From the NCBI GenBank assembly GCA_902785785.1, contig CADAAA010000008.1, positions 39,669-103,668 of the forward strand: 64,000 bases of DNA, given 5' to 3'. Each line of letters opens with the position of its first letter. Position 1 is the first letter of the stretch. Both the position numbers and the translations under genes were made by a program. The stretch comes from an uncultured Bacteroidia bacterium (GTDB lineage: Bacteria; Bacteroidota; Bacteroidia; Bacteroidales; UBA932). This document shows positions 8,858-17,131 of this stretch, piece by piece. The notes beneath the pieces were generated by a model. The model saw only the letters and a list, made by a program, of their open reading frames with translations, was not told the origin of the DNA and made no database searches.

Positions 8858-11781
8858 TTGATCATTGCCCTGTTCGTCTTTCCGTCGATACAGACCAGGA
8901 GGTCGGAAGGGAAGCGCACATGGCGCAGGTATGCGGTCTCAGAGACCGCAGGGAGAGCGTCAAGCACGCTGAAATCCAGACTATCCTCTGTGTGCGCGAA
9001 AGGATTGACGTTGATGTATCCTACGTTGAAGGATGTAAGATTCTGGAAGAAATGCGTTCCCTGGCTCGGATCTATCTGGAAGTCAGGTAGCGAACACTCG
9101 ACGATGGCCTTGGCCTCGGAGATATCGCTCCAGCGTACCGGCACGCCCAGCGAAGGCTGGCTCGTACCCCATCGGCCGAAGCCGATAAGTATGTAGCCCT
9201 TTCCTTCTTCCAGCATCCTGGTATTGACAGCGGACACTTCGTTCGCCATGTCATGGGTCTTAAGCACATCCCACGCATCTTTCTTCAGATAAACGACGTC
9301 GGAGACGCCCTCCACCCAGCCGGTACCAAGGGCGCAGCCAGAGGTCAAGAAAGCGCCGTCCGTGTCGATCTTGTCCCAGTTGACATCCGCAAAACGGGTG
9401 TCAACCGAGATCGGACGGACCTGCAGTACGTTGAACAACGTACGCCCGTCCGGATCGAAGTCGGCCGCAAACTCGATCTCTACGTTGCACTTCATCTCTT
9501 CCTTGGCTATCTGCAACAGGCGGTCCACGATGTCGGCCACCGGAACCGTGTTGTATTTCAGCATCTGGGCGAAGGTGATATACTTAGGTCCCTCCGGGAA
9601 TGCCGAATCGATCATCCTCATATTGGAGAGATCCCATGTGGACACGACCTTCGAGAACGATTTGAACTTATAGCAATCCACAATGTTCAGTCTCTCAAGG
9701 TTGACGGCGTCGTCGACGGAAGTCCTGAAATGCTCCGGCTGCATGCTGAGCGCCAGCATGGACTTCTGCGTATCCGTCATAGCCAGTTCGGGCGTAGAGA
9801 GCTGCAACGCATGCTTGGGATACTTCGGGGAGAAACGCAGCACCTGCTCACCGTCCACGACGGCCTTTCCGAGGCCATAGGCGATCTTGACTATGCCGTC
9901 TTCGGCCTCCTCATGTCCGACAGGATAGAAGTTGATGGACCGGGCTACACCGGACAATGTCGGGAAGAAATACCCGCCGTCCTCGCTGCCGCAAACCTCC
10001 TGGATGACAATGGCCATCTTCTCCTCGGAAATGACGTTTCCGGACGAGAGGATATAACTCTTGGCTGACGAGAAGAACACGCTCGCATACACGCTCTTGA
10101 TAGCCTTGGAGAGCAGGCGGAGCTGCTGCGTGCTATGCTCGGCCCATGGGATCATATACGTCGAATAAACGCCCGCAAACGGCTGATGGTAAGAGTCTTC
10201 CAAACGCGAGGAAGAACGCACCGCCAACGGACGGCGTACAACCTTGATGAATGCCTTGAGCGAATCCATCAGTTCCTTCGGAAGGTTGGAAGATACGAAC
10301 TCCGACAGCAGGTCGCTGTCGCTCATGTCGGAATCAATGACGTACTTGAGGCCGTTCTCGGAGATGAAACGGTCGAACCAGTCGGTCGTGATGACCAGGG
10401 TACGGGGCACCATCACGTGCACGTCCTCCCACTGGTCGTAGAGGTTGTATTTCTCGAGGATGTTGTTCAGGAACGCCAGTCCGCGCGCCTTGCCTCCGAT
10501 GGATCCGGTACCCAGACGCGAGAACCAGATGGTGTCGTTGAAAGTCTGGGGATCGAACGCCGCCACCACTCCCAGCGCCTGCGAAATGCGGTAGTCGTGG
10601 ATGATCTTGAGATCGTAGCGGCGGTGCGACTCTATGTCCTCATAATCCTCGGAGCGGATGGGATTCAACGCCCTTCCGAGCTTGAATATACCCCTGGAAT
10701 AGAGCCACTTGGAGAGATAGTTCTTGTCCGCAAGGGCCTTGAAGACACCGGGAGGGATAGTGCCAAGGAGCCTCTCGAACTCATAGAGGTTCCTGGCGCG
10801 GCCGATCTCGATGCCCGTCGAAGGATCGACTGCCACGAAGTCACCGAAACCGAACTCGCGTTCGATGTACTCCTCGAGCTCCTGAAGGAGCATCTTGGAG
10901 CTCTTGCGGATGAATCCGACACCGAGCCCCGCAGCCACGGACCTCATGCTCTCCTGGGAAGACTGCATGAGGATGGGCATGCGGGAATTGTCCGTATGGA
11001 TAAGCTTGCAGAGATCCACTCCTGCGTCGATCTTCTCCTCGGAGGGACTGTCGCCCTTGTGAAGGACGAATCCCACGTCGGTGATGACGCCGAGCAGGTT
11101 GGATTTGTATTTCCGGTACAGCGCGACAGCATCGTCGTAGTTGGTGGCCATGAGGATCTTAGGTCTGGCGCGTTTCCGCGCTACCTGCTGCTGCTCGTTC
11201 AGGGTGTCCTTGATGGACTCCTTGTTCTGCTGCAGCACCATGCGGTACAACGCAGGGAGATACGTCGAATAGTAACGTATCGAATCCTCAACGAGCAGGA
11301 TGCCCTGCACGCCGCAGCCGAGCATGTCGTCCTCGGCATTGATCTGGTCCTCCAGGAGCTTGATGATCGCGATGATAAGGTCCGTGGAGTTGTTCCAGCA
11401 GAAGACATAGTCGATGCTGGAGCGCCCGAAGGCCTCGATCTTGCGGTACACCTCCCTGGAGAAAGACGACAGGAGGACGATCGGCATGTCCGGATCGTAC
11501 CCCTTCGCCTTTTCGGAAAAATCGAAAACGCTGATCTCCCCGACGTAATACATGGTGACCACAAGGTCGAAGCGCTCTCCCCCCTCGAAGAGGTTGAGCG
11601 CTTCGGCAGTGGTCTCCACCCGTCGGATCTGCGGCGGGTTGCTGAGGCCGAGTTCCGCATACTCCTGCGCGATCTGCGTTTCGATACGGCCGTCCTCCTC
11701 GAGGGAGAAGCTGTCGTAACTGTTGCATATCAGCAGGATGCTGCGGATACGCCTCGACATGAGTGTCGTGCTGTTCTTCAT
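8845..11781 (-). CDS. Receiver-domain protein fused to a PEP-synthase-type ATP-grasp domain
   Basis: The 978-residue protein starts with a degenerate receiver-like domain (about residues 14-145). A second receiver follows (about 160-325) and keeps every catalytic residue: acidic LLVEDS, phosphoacceptor Asp in GVITDVGF, Ser in LMQSSQ and Lys in FIRKSS. From about residue 420 comes the nucleotide-binding domain of PEP synthase / pyruvate phosphate dikinase, with [36 protein letters not shown] and a late LQVRPIS. The phosphohistidine swivel domain and the PEP-binding barrel are absent, so it cannot be a normal PEP synthase. It sits between gdhA (9 nt upstream) and guaA (13-nt overlap). A phospho-signalled role in nitrogen or carbon metabolism is inference; function is not established. 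Confidence 0.85.
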   Translation of the reverse strand: MKNSTTLMSRRIRSILLICNSYDSFSLEEDGRIETQIAQEYAELGLSNPPQIRRVETTAEALNLFEGGERFDLVVTMYYVGEISVFDFSEKAKGYDPDMPIVLLSSFSREVYRKIEAFGRSSIDYVFCWNNSTDLIIAIIKLLEDQINAEDDMLGCGVQGILLVEDSIRYYSTYLPALYRMVLQQNKESIKDTLNEQQQVARKRARPKILMATNYDDAVALYRKYKSNLLGVITDVGFVLHKGDSPSEEKIDAGVDLCKLIHTDNSRMPILMQSSQESMRSVAAGLGVGFIRKSSKMLLQELEEYIEREFGFGDFVAVDPSTGIEIGRARNLYEFERLLGTIPPGVFKALADKNYLSKWLYSRGIFKLGRALNPIRSEDYEDIESHRRYDLKIIHDYRISQALGVVAAFDPQTFNDTIWFSRLGTGSIGGKARGLAFLNNILEKYNLYDQWEDVHVMVPRTLVITTDWFDRFISENGLKYVIDSDMSDSDLLSEFVSSNLPKELMDSLKAFIKVVRRPLAVRSSSRLEDSYHQPFAGVYSTYMIPWAEHSTQQLRLLSKAIKSVYASVFFSSAKSYILSSGNVISEEKMAIVIQEVCGSEDGGYFFPTLSGVARSINFYPVGHEEAEDGIVKIAYGLGKAVVDGEQVLRFSPKYPKHALQLSTPELAMTDTQKSMLALSMQPEHFRTSVDDAVNLERLNIVDCYKFKSFSKVVSTWDLSNMRMIDSAFPEGPKYITFAQMLKYNTVPVADIVDRLLQIAKEEMKCNVEIEFAADFDPDGRTLFNVLQVRPISVDTRFADVNWDKIDTDGAFLTSGCALGTGWVEGVSDVVYLKKDAWDVLKTHDMANEVSAVNTRMLEEGKGYILIGFGRWGTSQPSLGVPVRWSDISEAKAIVECSLPDFQIDPSQGTHFFQNLTSFNVGYINVNPFAHTEDSLDFSVLDALPAVSETAYLRHVRFPSDLLVCIDGKTNRAMIKCKE

Positions 11782-11790
11782 TTATACTTT

Positions 11791-13149
11791 TTATACAAGT
11801 CCCTGGTCGACCATTGCGTTGGCGACCTTGATGAAGCCGGCGATGTTGGCGCCCTTCACGTAGTTGATGTACCCGTCCTCCTCGGTGCCGTACTTGAGGC
11901 AGGCAGCGTGGATGTCGGACATGATCCTGTGGAGCTGGGCGTCGACCTCCTCGGCCGTCCACTTCTGGCGGATGGAATTCTGGGTCATCTCAAGACCGGA
12001 GGTAGCCACGCCGCCGGCGTTGGAAGCCTTTCCGGGAGAATAGAGGATCTTTGCAGCCTGGAACGCCTCGATAGCCTCAGGAGTGCTGGGCATGTTGGCT
12101 CCCTCGGTCACGCAGAAGCAGCCGTTGGCAAGAAGGGTCTTGGCAGCCTCGCCGTTAAGCTCGTTCTGGGTAGCGCAAGGCATGGCGATGTCGCACTTGA
12201 TGCCCCAGGGCTTGGCACCGTCACCGGTATACTGGGCGTTGGGATACTGCTTGACATACTCCTTGATACGTCCGCGAAGGGCATTCTTGAGGTGCTTCAC
12301 GTAAGCAATCTTCTCCTCGTTGAATCCGTCCGGATCATAGATGAAGCCGTCGGAGTCGGAGAGGGTGACGACCTTGGCGCCGAGACGCATGGCCTTTTCG
12401 GCCGCGTGCTGGGCGACATTGCCGGCGCCGGAGACGACGACGGTCTTGCCCTCGAAGGTCTCGCCGCGGGTGGCGAGCATCTCCTGGGCGAAATAACAGG
12501 CGCCGTAACCGGTGGCCTCGGGACGCAGCAGGCTGCCACCCCAGGCGAGGCCCTTTCCGGTAAGGGTGCCGGTGAACTCATCGCGGAGACGCTTGTACTG
12601 GCCGAAGAGGAAGCCGATCTCACGGCCGCCGACACCGATGTCGCCGGCAGGGACGTCGGTGTCCTGGCCGATGTGGCGCTGGAGCTCGGTCATGAAGCTC
12701 TGGCAGAAACGCATGACCTCGGCGTCGGACTTTCCGCGCGGGTTGAAGTCGGAACCGCCCTTGCCGCCGCCCATGGGAAGGGTGGTGAGGCTATTCTTGA
12801 AAGTCTGCTCGAAAGCGAGGAACTTCATGATACTGAGGTTGACGCTGGCATGGAAGCGGATACCGCCCTTGTAGGGGCCGAGGGCGCTGTTCATCTGCAC
12901 GCGGAAACCGCGGTTGATGTGGATCTCGCCCTTGTCATCGGTCCAGGGAACCCGGAACATGATGACGCGCTCGGGCTCGACGATACGCTCCATGATCTTG
13001 TTGTCCAGGAGGTGGGGATAGGCTTCGAGGACGGGAACGACGCTGGTCAGGACTTCCTTGACAGCCTGATGGAACTCGGTCTCACCGGGATTCTTCGCAA
13101 TGAGTTCGGTCATGAAGGACTGAACGTACTTTTCAGCAAACTTAGTCAT
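11791..13149 (-). CDS. gdhA: Glutamate dehydrogenase (hexameric, probably NADP-dependent)
   Basis: The 452-residue enzyme interconverts 2-oxoglutarate plus ammonia with glutamate. Diagnostic stretches are GPYKGGIRFH, LPMGGGKGGSDFNP (substrate and catalytic Lys region), PAGDIGVGGREIG and the Rossmann-type VVSGAGNVAQHAAEK. The length is that of the roughly 450-residue hexameric bacterial class, which is usually biosynthetic and NADPH-linked; the cofactor is inferred from family. It lies 39 nt after ddh and 9 nt before the receiver/ATP-grasp gene in the same orientation, downstream of glutamine synthetase. It thus shares a probable transcript with the other ammonia-assimilating enzymes. Confidence 0.97.
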   Translation of the reverse strand: MTKFAEKYVQSFMTELIAKNPGETEFHQAVKEVLTSVVPVLEAYPHLLDNKIMERIVEPERVIMFRVPWTDDKGEIHINRGFRVQMNSALGPYKGGIRFHASVNLSIMKFLAFEQTFKNSLTTLPMGGGKGGSDFNPRGKSDAEVMRFCQSFMTELQRHIGQDTDVPAGDIGVGGREIGFLFGQYKRLRDEFTGTLTGKGLAWGGSLLRPEATGYGACYFAQEMLATRGETFEGKTVVVSGAGNVAQHAAEKAMRLGAKVVTLSDSDGFIYDPDGFNEEKIAYVKHLKNALRGRIKEYVKQYPNAQYTGDGAKPWGIKCDIAMPCATQNELNGEAAKTLLANGCFCVTEGANMPSTPEAIEAFQAAKILYSPGKASNAGGVATSGLEMTQNSIRQKWTAEEVDAQLHRIMSDIHAACLKYGTEEDGYINYVKGANIAGFIKVANAMVDQGLV

Positions 13150-13188
13150 AATTCGTTTTATTATTAATGGTTACACTACTAACTGTTT

Positions 13189-14088
13189 CTATACAAGCTG
13201 GCGCACGAGCGTTTCGCGGTCACCGGCGAGATAATCGATCACGGGGATTTCGATCATGGTATAGCATCCCGGACGCTGGCGCAGGGCGGCGCGTGCCGCC
13301 ATCACGAGCACCTGGCCCGTAAGGGCGGGATTGTTGATGCTCATGTCGAACTCGAAGTGCTGGTTGTGGGTCTTGCCGGAAACGCCCTTGCGGACAAGAT
13401 TGACGCCGTGTCCCACGTCGTTGAGGTCATCCACGCAGTCGACCTGCTGCACATGGGTCTCGTCATGGACGAAATACGGATCGGCCTTGATGGCGGCTTC
13501 GACCTTCTTGAAATCTACGCCTTCCTCCAGCTCGACATACACCATGCGGCGGTGCAGGCCGGTGCCGATCGGGATAGTGACGCTGAGCGCGTCCTTGACG
13601 CCTTCGATAGCCCTTACGGCCACAGAGTGGCCCATGGAGCGGCCGGGGCCGAAATTGGTGTAAGTGACGCCCTTAGGGGCGAGGCCCTGCAAAAGGGCGC
13701 GGACGACGGAATCGGAGCCCGGATCCCATCCGGCGGAGATGACGCTGACCGCGCCGTTGGCTTCGGCCAGGGGGCCGAGCGCTGCGCGGAGCGCGACGAT
13801 GTCCGTGTGGATGTCGAAGCTGTCCACGGTGTTGATACCCATCGCAAGATACTTCTCCGCATTCTCCTTGACTTTGCGCGAAGGTGTTGCAAGGATAGCG
13901 ACGTCCACATGGTCGAGTTCCCTTATATCGGAAACCACCTTATAGGAGGCAAGCTCGGGGAAGCCTTCGGCCGATCCGCTCCTGCGGACAACGCCGACGC
14001 ACTCCATGTCCGGGGCGGCCTCGACCGCCTCGAGCGAGTACTTGCCGATATTGCCGTAACCGACAATCGCAACTTTGATCTTTTCCAT
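13189..14088 (-). CDS. ddh: meso-Diaminopimelate D-dehydrogenase
   Basis: The 299-residue protein matches Ddh, which makes meso-diaminopimelate directly from tetrahydrodipicolinate, ammonia and NADPH. The N-terminal NADPH site is [13 protein letters not shown]. The catalytic and substrate regions include [26 protein letters not shown] and the C-terminal [14 protein letters not shown]. The reaction fixes free ammonia and supplies lysine and peptidoglycan precursor, which fits its position between glutamine synthetase and glutamate dehydrogenase. The gap to glnA is 29 nt. Confidence 0.96.
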   Translation of the reverse strand: MEKIKVAIVGYGNIGKYSLEAVEAAPDMECVGVVRRSGSAEGFPELASYKVVSDIRELDHVDVAILATPSRKVKENAEKYLAMGINTVDSFDIHTDIVALRAALGPLAEANGAVSVISAGWDPGSDSVVRALLQGLAPKGVTYTNFGPGRSMGHSVAVRAIEGVKDALSVTIPIGTGLHRRMVYVELEEGVDFKKVEAAIKADPYFVHDETHVQQVDCVDDLNDVGHGVNLVRKGVSGKTHNQHFEFDMSINNPALTGQVLVMAARAALRQRPGCYTMIEIPVIDYLAGDRETLVRQLV

Positions 14089-14117
14089 GTCTATTATTGT
14101 TAAGAGGTTTACACTGA

Positions 14118-16298
14118 CTAACTTATAAACAGCAGTTCACGGTACTTCGGGAGAGGCCAGAGCCTGTTGTCCACGATCTCCTCGAGGCGGTCGATGGGCT
14201 TGCGCAGGCTGTTCAGGCTCTCCGCGATGTCACGGTAGGCGGAAGCCCGCTCATACGAATCTTCGATGGCATTCGCGGCCTTACGGGCCTTGTGCATCAC
14301 ATCAACGCGGGTGCGGATCTCCTCGATAAGGGCGGACATCTCCATGACGAGATTGCGCTCGGTATCACAGCCTTCGAGGCGGCCGAACACTTCCTTCGTC
14401 AGGGAAAGCTCCTTGAGCAGGTGAGTCTTGTACTCTATGGCGGTAGGGACGATATGGTTGGCCGCCATACGCGCCATCACGCGGGACTCGATCTGCACCT
14501 TCTTGCAGTATGTCTCCCACTTGACATCGCAGCGCGCGGCAATTTCCTTTTCAGTGAAGACACCGGTTTCGGCGAAAAGCGAGATGGCTTCAGGACGAAG
14601 GTAGGCCTTGATCATGTCCGGAACCTTGGTCTCGATGTCGAGTCCGCGGCGGGCCGCTTCCTTCTTCCATTCCTCGCTGTAGCCGTTTCCGTCGAAGCAG
14701 ACGACATCAAGTATGGAGGCGATGATGGGCTTGAGCGTATCCATGACAGCCACATCCATGGCTTTGCCACTGGCAAGGGTCTTGTCCACGTCGAGTTTGA
14801 AAGCAGTCAGCTGCTGCGCAACGGCCGCGTTGAGCGTAGCCATGGCCTCGCCGCAGTTGGCCGAGGACCCGACTGCACGGAACTCGAAACGGTTTCCAGT
14901 GAAAGCGAATGGAGAAGTGCGGTTGCGGTCGGTATTGTCCACGAAGATCTCAGGAATCTCAATGAGGCCAACTCCCCTGCCTTTCTTGCCGGCAATCTCG
15001 ATAGGAGTGTCGGAGGGAAGGTCAAGCAGCTTGCGGAGCACGCCGGTCATTGTACGGCCGAGGAAAGCAGATACAATCGCCGGAGGAGCCTCGTTGGCTC
15101 CAAGGCGGTGTGCATTGGTGGCGCTGGCGATGCTGGCCTTCAGCAGGGCATTGTGCCTCTGCACGGCTGCAAGGACATTGACGAAGAAGGTGACGAACTG
15201 GAGATTGCCCATGGCATCCTTGCCGGGAGCCAGGAGGGGAACTCCCGTATCAGTACCGAGCGACCAGTTGTTGTGCTTGCCGGAGCCGTTGATGCCCTCG
15301 AAAGGCTTCTCGTGCAGCAACACCACGAATCCATGCCTGCGGGCGATGGAGTTCATGAGGTTCATCACCATCTGGTTCTGGTCGTTGGAGAGGTTGCACT
15401 CACCGTAGATCGGAGCGAGCTCGAACTGGTTGGGCGCGACTTCGTTGTGGCGCGTCTTGAGCGGAATACCCAGCCGGTGACCGGCAATCTCGAGCTCACG
15501 CATGAACGCTGCCACGCGCGAAGGGATCGCACCGAAATAATGGTCGTCCAGCTGCTGGTTCTTGGAGGACATGTGTCCCATCAGGGTGCGCCCGGTAATC
15601 ATGAGATCCGGACGGGCGGCGTAGAGCGACTCGTCCACAAGGAAATACTCCTGCTCCCAGCCGAGATAGCAGAATACCTTCCTGACCTCAGGGTCGAACA
15701 TCTGGCAAATGGGCAGGGCCGCATCGGTGACGGCCTTGAGGGCCTTCTTGAGCGGGGTCTTGTAGTCCAGGGCCTCTCCCGTATATGAGATGAATACAGT
15801 AGGGATACAAAGGGTATCGTCCTGGATGAAGACCGGAGAGGTGGGGTCCCAGGCCGTGTAGCCGCGGGCCTCGAAGGTGGCACGGATGCCGCCGCTGGGG
15901 AATGAGGATGCGTCCGGCTCCTGCTGGGCAAGGGACTTGCCGTCGAACTGCTCGATCACGCCGCCGTGACCGTCGTATTCAATCAAGGAATCATGCTTCT
16001 CCGCAGTACCTTCCGTAAGGGGCTGGAACCAATGCGTCACATGAGTGACGTGATGGTCCAACGCCCACTCCTTCATGCCGCGGGCAACGCCGTCGGCAGT
16101 CTCCCTGTCAAGGGGCTTGCTGTTGTCGATGCAGTCGAGGAGGGCTTTCAGCACGTCGGGCTTGAGATACTTGCGCATTTTCGGGCGGTCGAAGACGAGC
16201 TCTCCGTAGTACTCCGAGATCTTCTTTTCGGGGACTTCCACGGGAAGCGCCTTCCTCTCGAAGGAAGACCTGACCAAGTCCAGTCTGTTGCTTTCCAT
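14118..16298 (-). CDS. glnN: Glutamine synthetase type III
   Basis: The 726-residue protein is the large dodecameric GS-III form typical of Bacteroidales, which makes glutamine from glutamate, ammonia and ATP. Features include [20 protein letters not shown] near the N-terminus, [19 protein letters not shown], and [18 protein letters not shown], which carry the metal, substrate and ATP sites. A C-terminal helical region follows. It is the first structural gene of the cluster. Upstream are a TAACTTTG promoter, a Gln-rich 28-codon ORF and an intrinsic terminator that ends 15 nt before the ATG, so transcription attenuation is likely. GS-III genes are also called glnN or glnA3. Confidence 0.98.
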   Translation of the reverse strand: MESNRLDLVRSSFERKALPVEVPEKKISEYYGELVFDRPKMRKYLKPDVLKALLDCIDNSKPLDRETADGVARGMKEWALDHHVTHVTHWFQPLTEGTAEKHDSLIEYDGHGGVIEQFDGKSLAQQEPDASSFPSGGIRATFEARGYTAWDPTSPVFIQDDTLCIPTVFISYTGEALDYKTPLKKALKAVTDAALPICQMFDPEVRKVFCYLGWEQEYFLVDESLYAARPDLMITGRTLMGHMSSKNQQLDDHYFGAIPSRVAAFMRELEIAGHRLGIPLKTRHNEVAPNQFELAPIYGECNLSNDQNQMVMNLMNSIARRHGFVVLLHEKPFEGINGSGKHNNWSLGTDTGVPLLAPGKDAMGNLQFVTFFVNVLAAVQRHNALLKASIASATNAHRLGANEAPPAIVSAFLGRTMTGVLRKLLDLPSDTPIEIAGKKGRGVGLIEIPEIFVDNTDRNRTSPFAFTGNRFEFRAVGSSANCGEAMATLNAAVAQQLTAFKLDVDKTLASGKAMDVAVMDTLKPIIASILDVVCFDGNGYSEEWKKEAARRGLDIETKVPDMIKAYLRPEAISLFAETGVFTEKEIAARCDVKWETYCKKVQIESRVMARMAANHIVPTAIEYKTHLLKELSLTKEVFGRLEGCDTERNLVMEMSALIEEIRTRVDVMHKARKAANAIEDSYERASAYRDIAESLNSLRKPIDRLEEIVDNRLWPLPKYRELLFIS

Positions 16299-16312
16299 AT
16301 TGATCTTAAATT

Positions 16313-16344
16313 AAAAAACCGATTCTTCGTGCTGGAAGAACCGG
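16313..16344 (-). terminator. Leader terminator (putative attenuator) upstream of glutamine synthetase
   Basis: On the minus strand a 10-bp stem (16344-16335 with 16328-16319, one G-U pair) and a CAGCAC loop are followed at once by six T residues (16318-16313). The glutamine synthetase ATG begins at 16298. A terminator placed between a promoter and its own gene implies conditional read-through. The right arm AATCGG could instead pair with CCGGTT at the end of the leader ORF (16397-16392), a possible antiterminator. Confidence 0.75.
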
Positions 16345-16383
16345 ATAATATGCTTTTACAAGTAATCTGCTGCAAATGGCTCG

Positions 16384-16470
16384 CTATCCAACCGGGTGGA
16401 TACGACAACAGACGCCCTGCCAGGACTGGGCCTGGGAGCGCTTCTGCTTTTTCTGGAAACCATTTAACAT
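16384..16470 (-). CDS. Putative glutamine-rich leader peptide
   Basis: A 28-codon ORF (ATG at 16470, TAG at 16386-16384) begins about 17 nt after the predicted transcription start. Residues 6-18 read QKKQKRSQAQSWQ, giving five Gln codons (all CAG) in 13 positions; the peptide ends with two adjacent Cys and HPVG. The sequence also forms stems, such as CCAGG/CCTGG within the Gln region and TATCCA/TGGATA at the stop codon. The layout (promoter, Gln-rich ORF, terminator, glutamine synthetase) is that of an amino-acid attenuator. No ribosome-profiling or homology evidence is available here. The CAG richness could instead come from RNA-structure constraint. Confidence 0.6.
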   Translation of the reverse strand: MLNGFQKKQKRSQAQSWQGVCCRIHPVG

Positions 16471-16493
16471 ATCTTTGTCTAACCAACTACTTA

Positions 16494-16523
16494 CAAAGTT
16501 AGAAAAAATTTTTAAAAACCAAA
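16494..16523 (-). promoter_or_regulatory. Promoter of the glutamine synthetase / nitrogen cluster
   Basis: On the minus strand TTTG (16523-16520), an 18-nt spacer and TAACTTTG (16501-16494) form a Bacteroidetes-type promoter. Transcription would start near 16487, giving a leader of about 190 nt before the glutamine synthetase ATG. Confidence 0.75.
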
Positions 16524-16563
16524 ATATCTTGCGTTTTTTTTCACTTCACCACTCTACTTCTTG

Positions 16564-16596
16564 AAAAAAAGGACCTGCGGGAAATACCCGCAGGTC
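16564..16596 (-). terminator. Intrinsic terminator after nrdG
   Basis: A perfect 10-bp GC-rich stem (16596-16587 with 16581-16572) with a 5-nt loop is followed on the minus strand by seven T residues (16570-16564). It starts right after the nrdG stop codon and separates nrdDG from the nitrogen cluster. Confidence 0.92.
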
Positions 16597-16597
16597 T

Positions 16598-17131
16598 TCA
16601 GTCTTGACGCTGTGATTCGAGGCCCCTGTGCCAGAAACGAGGCGTAATGTCGATGAAACGGCGTCCGGAGGCGCGCATGCGGAACTCGGACCCCTCCGGG
16701 GCCGGTTCGTCCGCGCCGAGGACGCGGTACAGCCGCTGGTTCGTCCCGGGATTGTTCAGCGGCCCGTTCTCAGGGATGTAAGGACCGACCTTGATGTAGT
16801 CGAAAGCCTCCCAGTAAGGGCCGTCGACCTCGCGGCGTCCGCTGTACAGGGCCGGGATGAGTCCCAGGGCCCGGACATGCGCCGCGAGCTCCAGCAACCG
16901 CTCCGGATCCCTCCCCTCTCCGAGGAAAAGGAAACAGTCGATGCCGAAATTGTCCGAGACCAACTGAGAGATGATCTCAGGAGTCAGCTCCTCTCCTATG
17001 TCCTCCTTCAGGAAAGGAGAATGGCAGTCAACGCAATTGCCCCGGCAGTTGGATATGTCCACTGCCAGGGTAACGCGGTCGGGTATCTCCTCCAGTACGA
17101 CGGAGGTCATTTCCGGGACATACTTGATCAT
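16598..17131 (-). CDS. nrdG: Anaerobic ribonucleotide reductase activating protein (radical SAM)
   Basis: The 177-residue protein activates NrdD by making its glycyl radical with S-adenosylmethionine. The [4Fe-4S] motif is CRGNCVDC (CX3CX2C) at about residues 30-37. The longer open frame overlaps nrdD heavily. The ATG at 17131 is chosen because it overlaps the nrdD stop as ATGA, giving translational coupling, and because the conserved domain begins there (MIKYVPEM). A strong terminator follows the stop codon. Confidence 0.94.
   Translation of the reverse strand: MIKYVPEMTSVVLEEIPDRVTLAVDISNCRGNCVDCHSPFLKEDIGEELTPEIISQLVSDNFGIDCFLFLGEGRDPERLLELAAHVRALGLIPALYSGRREVDGPYWEAFDYIKVGPYIPENGPLNNPGTNQRLYRVLGADEPAPEGSEFRMRASGRRFIDITPRFWHRGLESQRQD

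Noticed and set aside
10135-13167. 1010-codon plus-strand ORF opposite gdhA and the receiver/ATP-grasp gene
   Set aside because: It is a shadow frame of GC-rich coding DNA; both minus-strand genes have clear family motifs.
16148-16486. 112-codon minus-strand frame across the glutamine synthetase leader
   Set aside because: It runs out of frame into the glutamine synthetase gene; the short Gln-rich ORF in another frame better fits the promoter and terminator positions.
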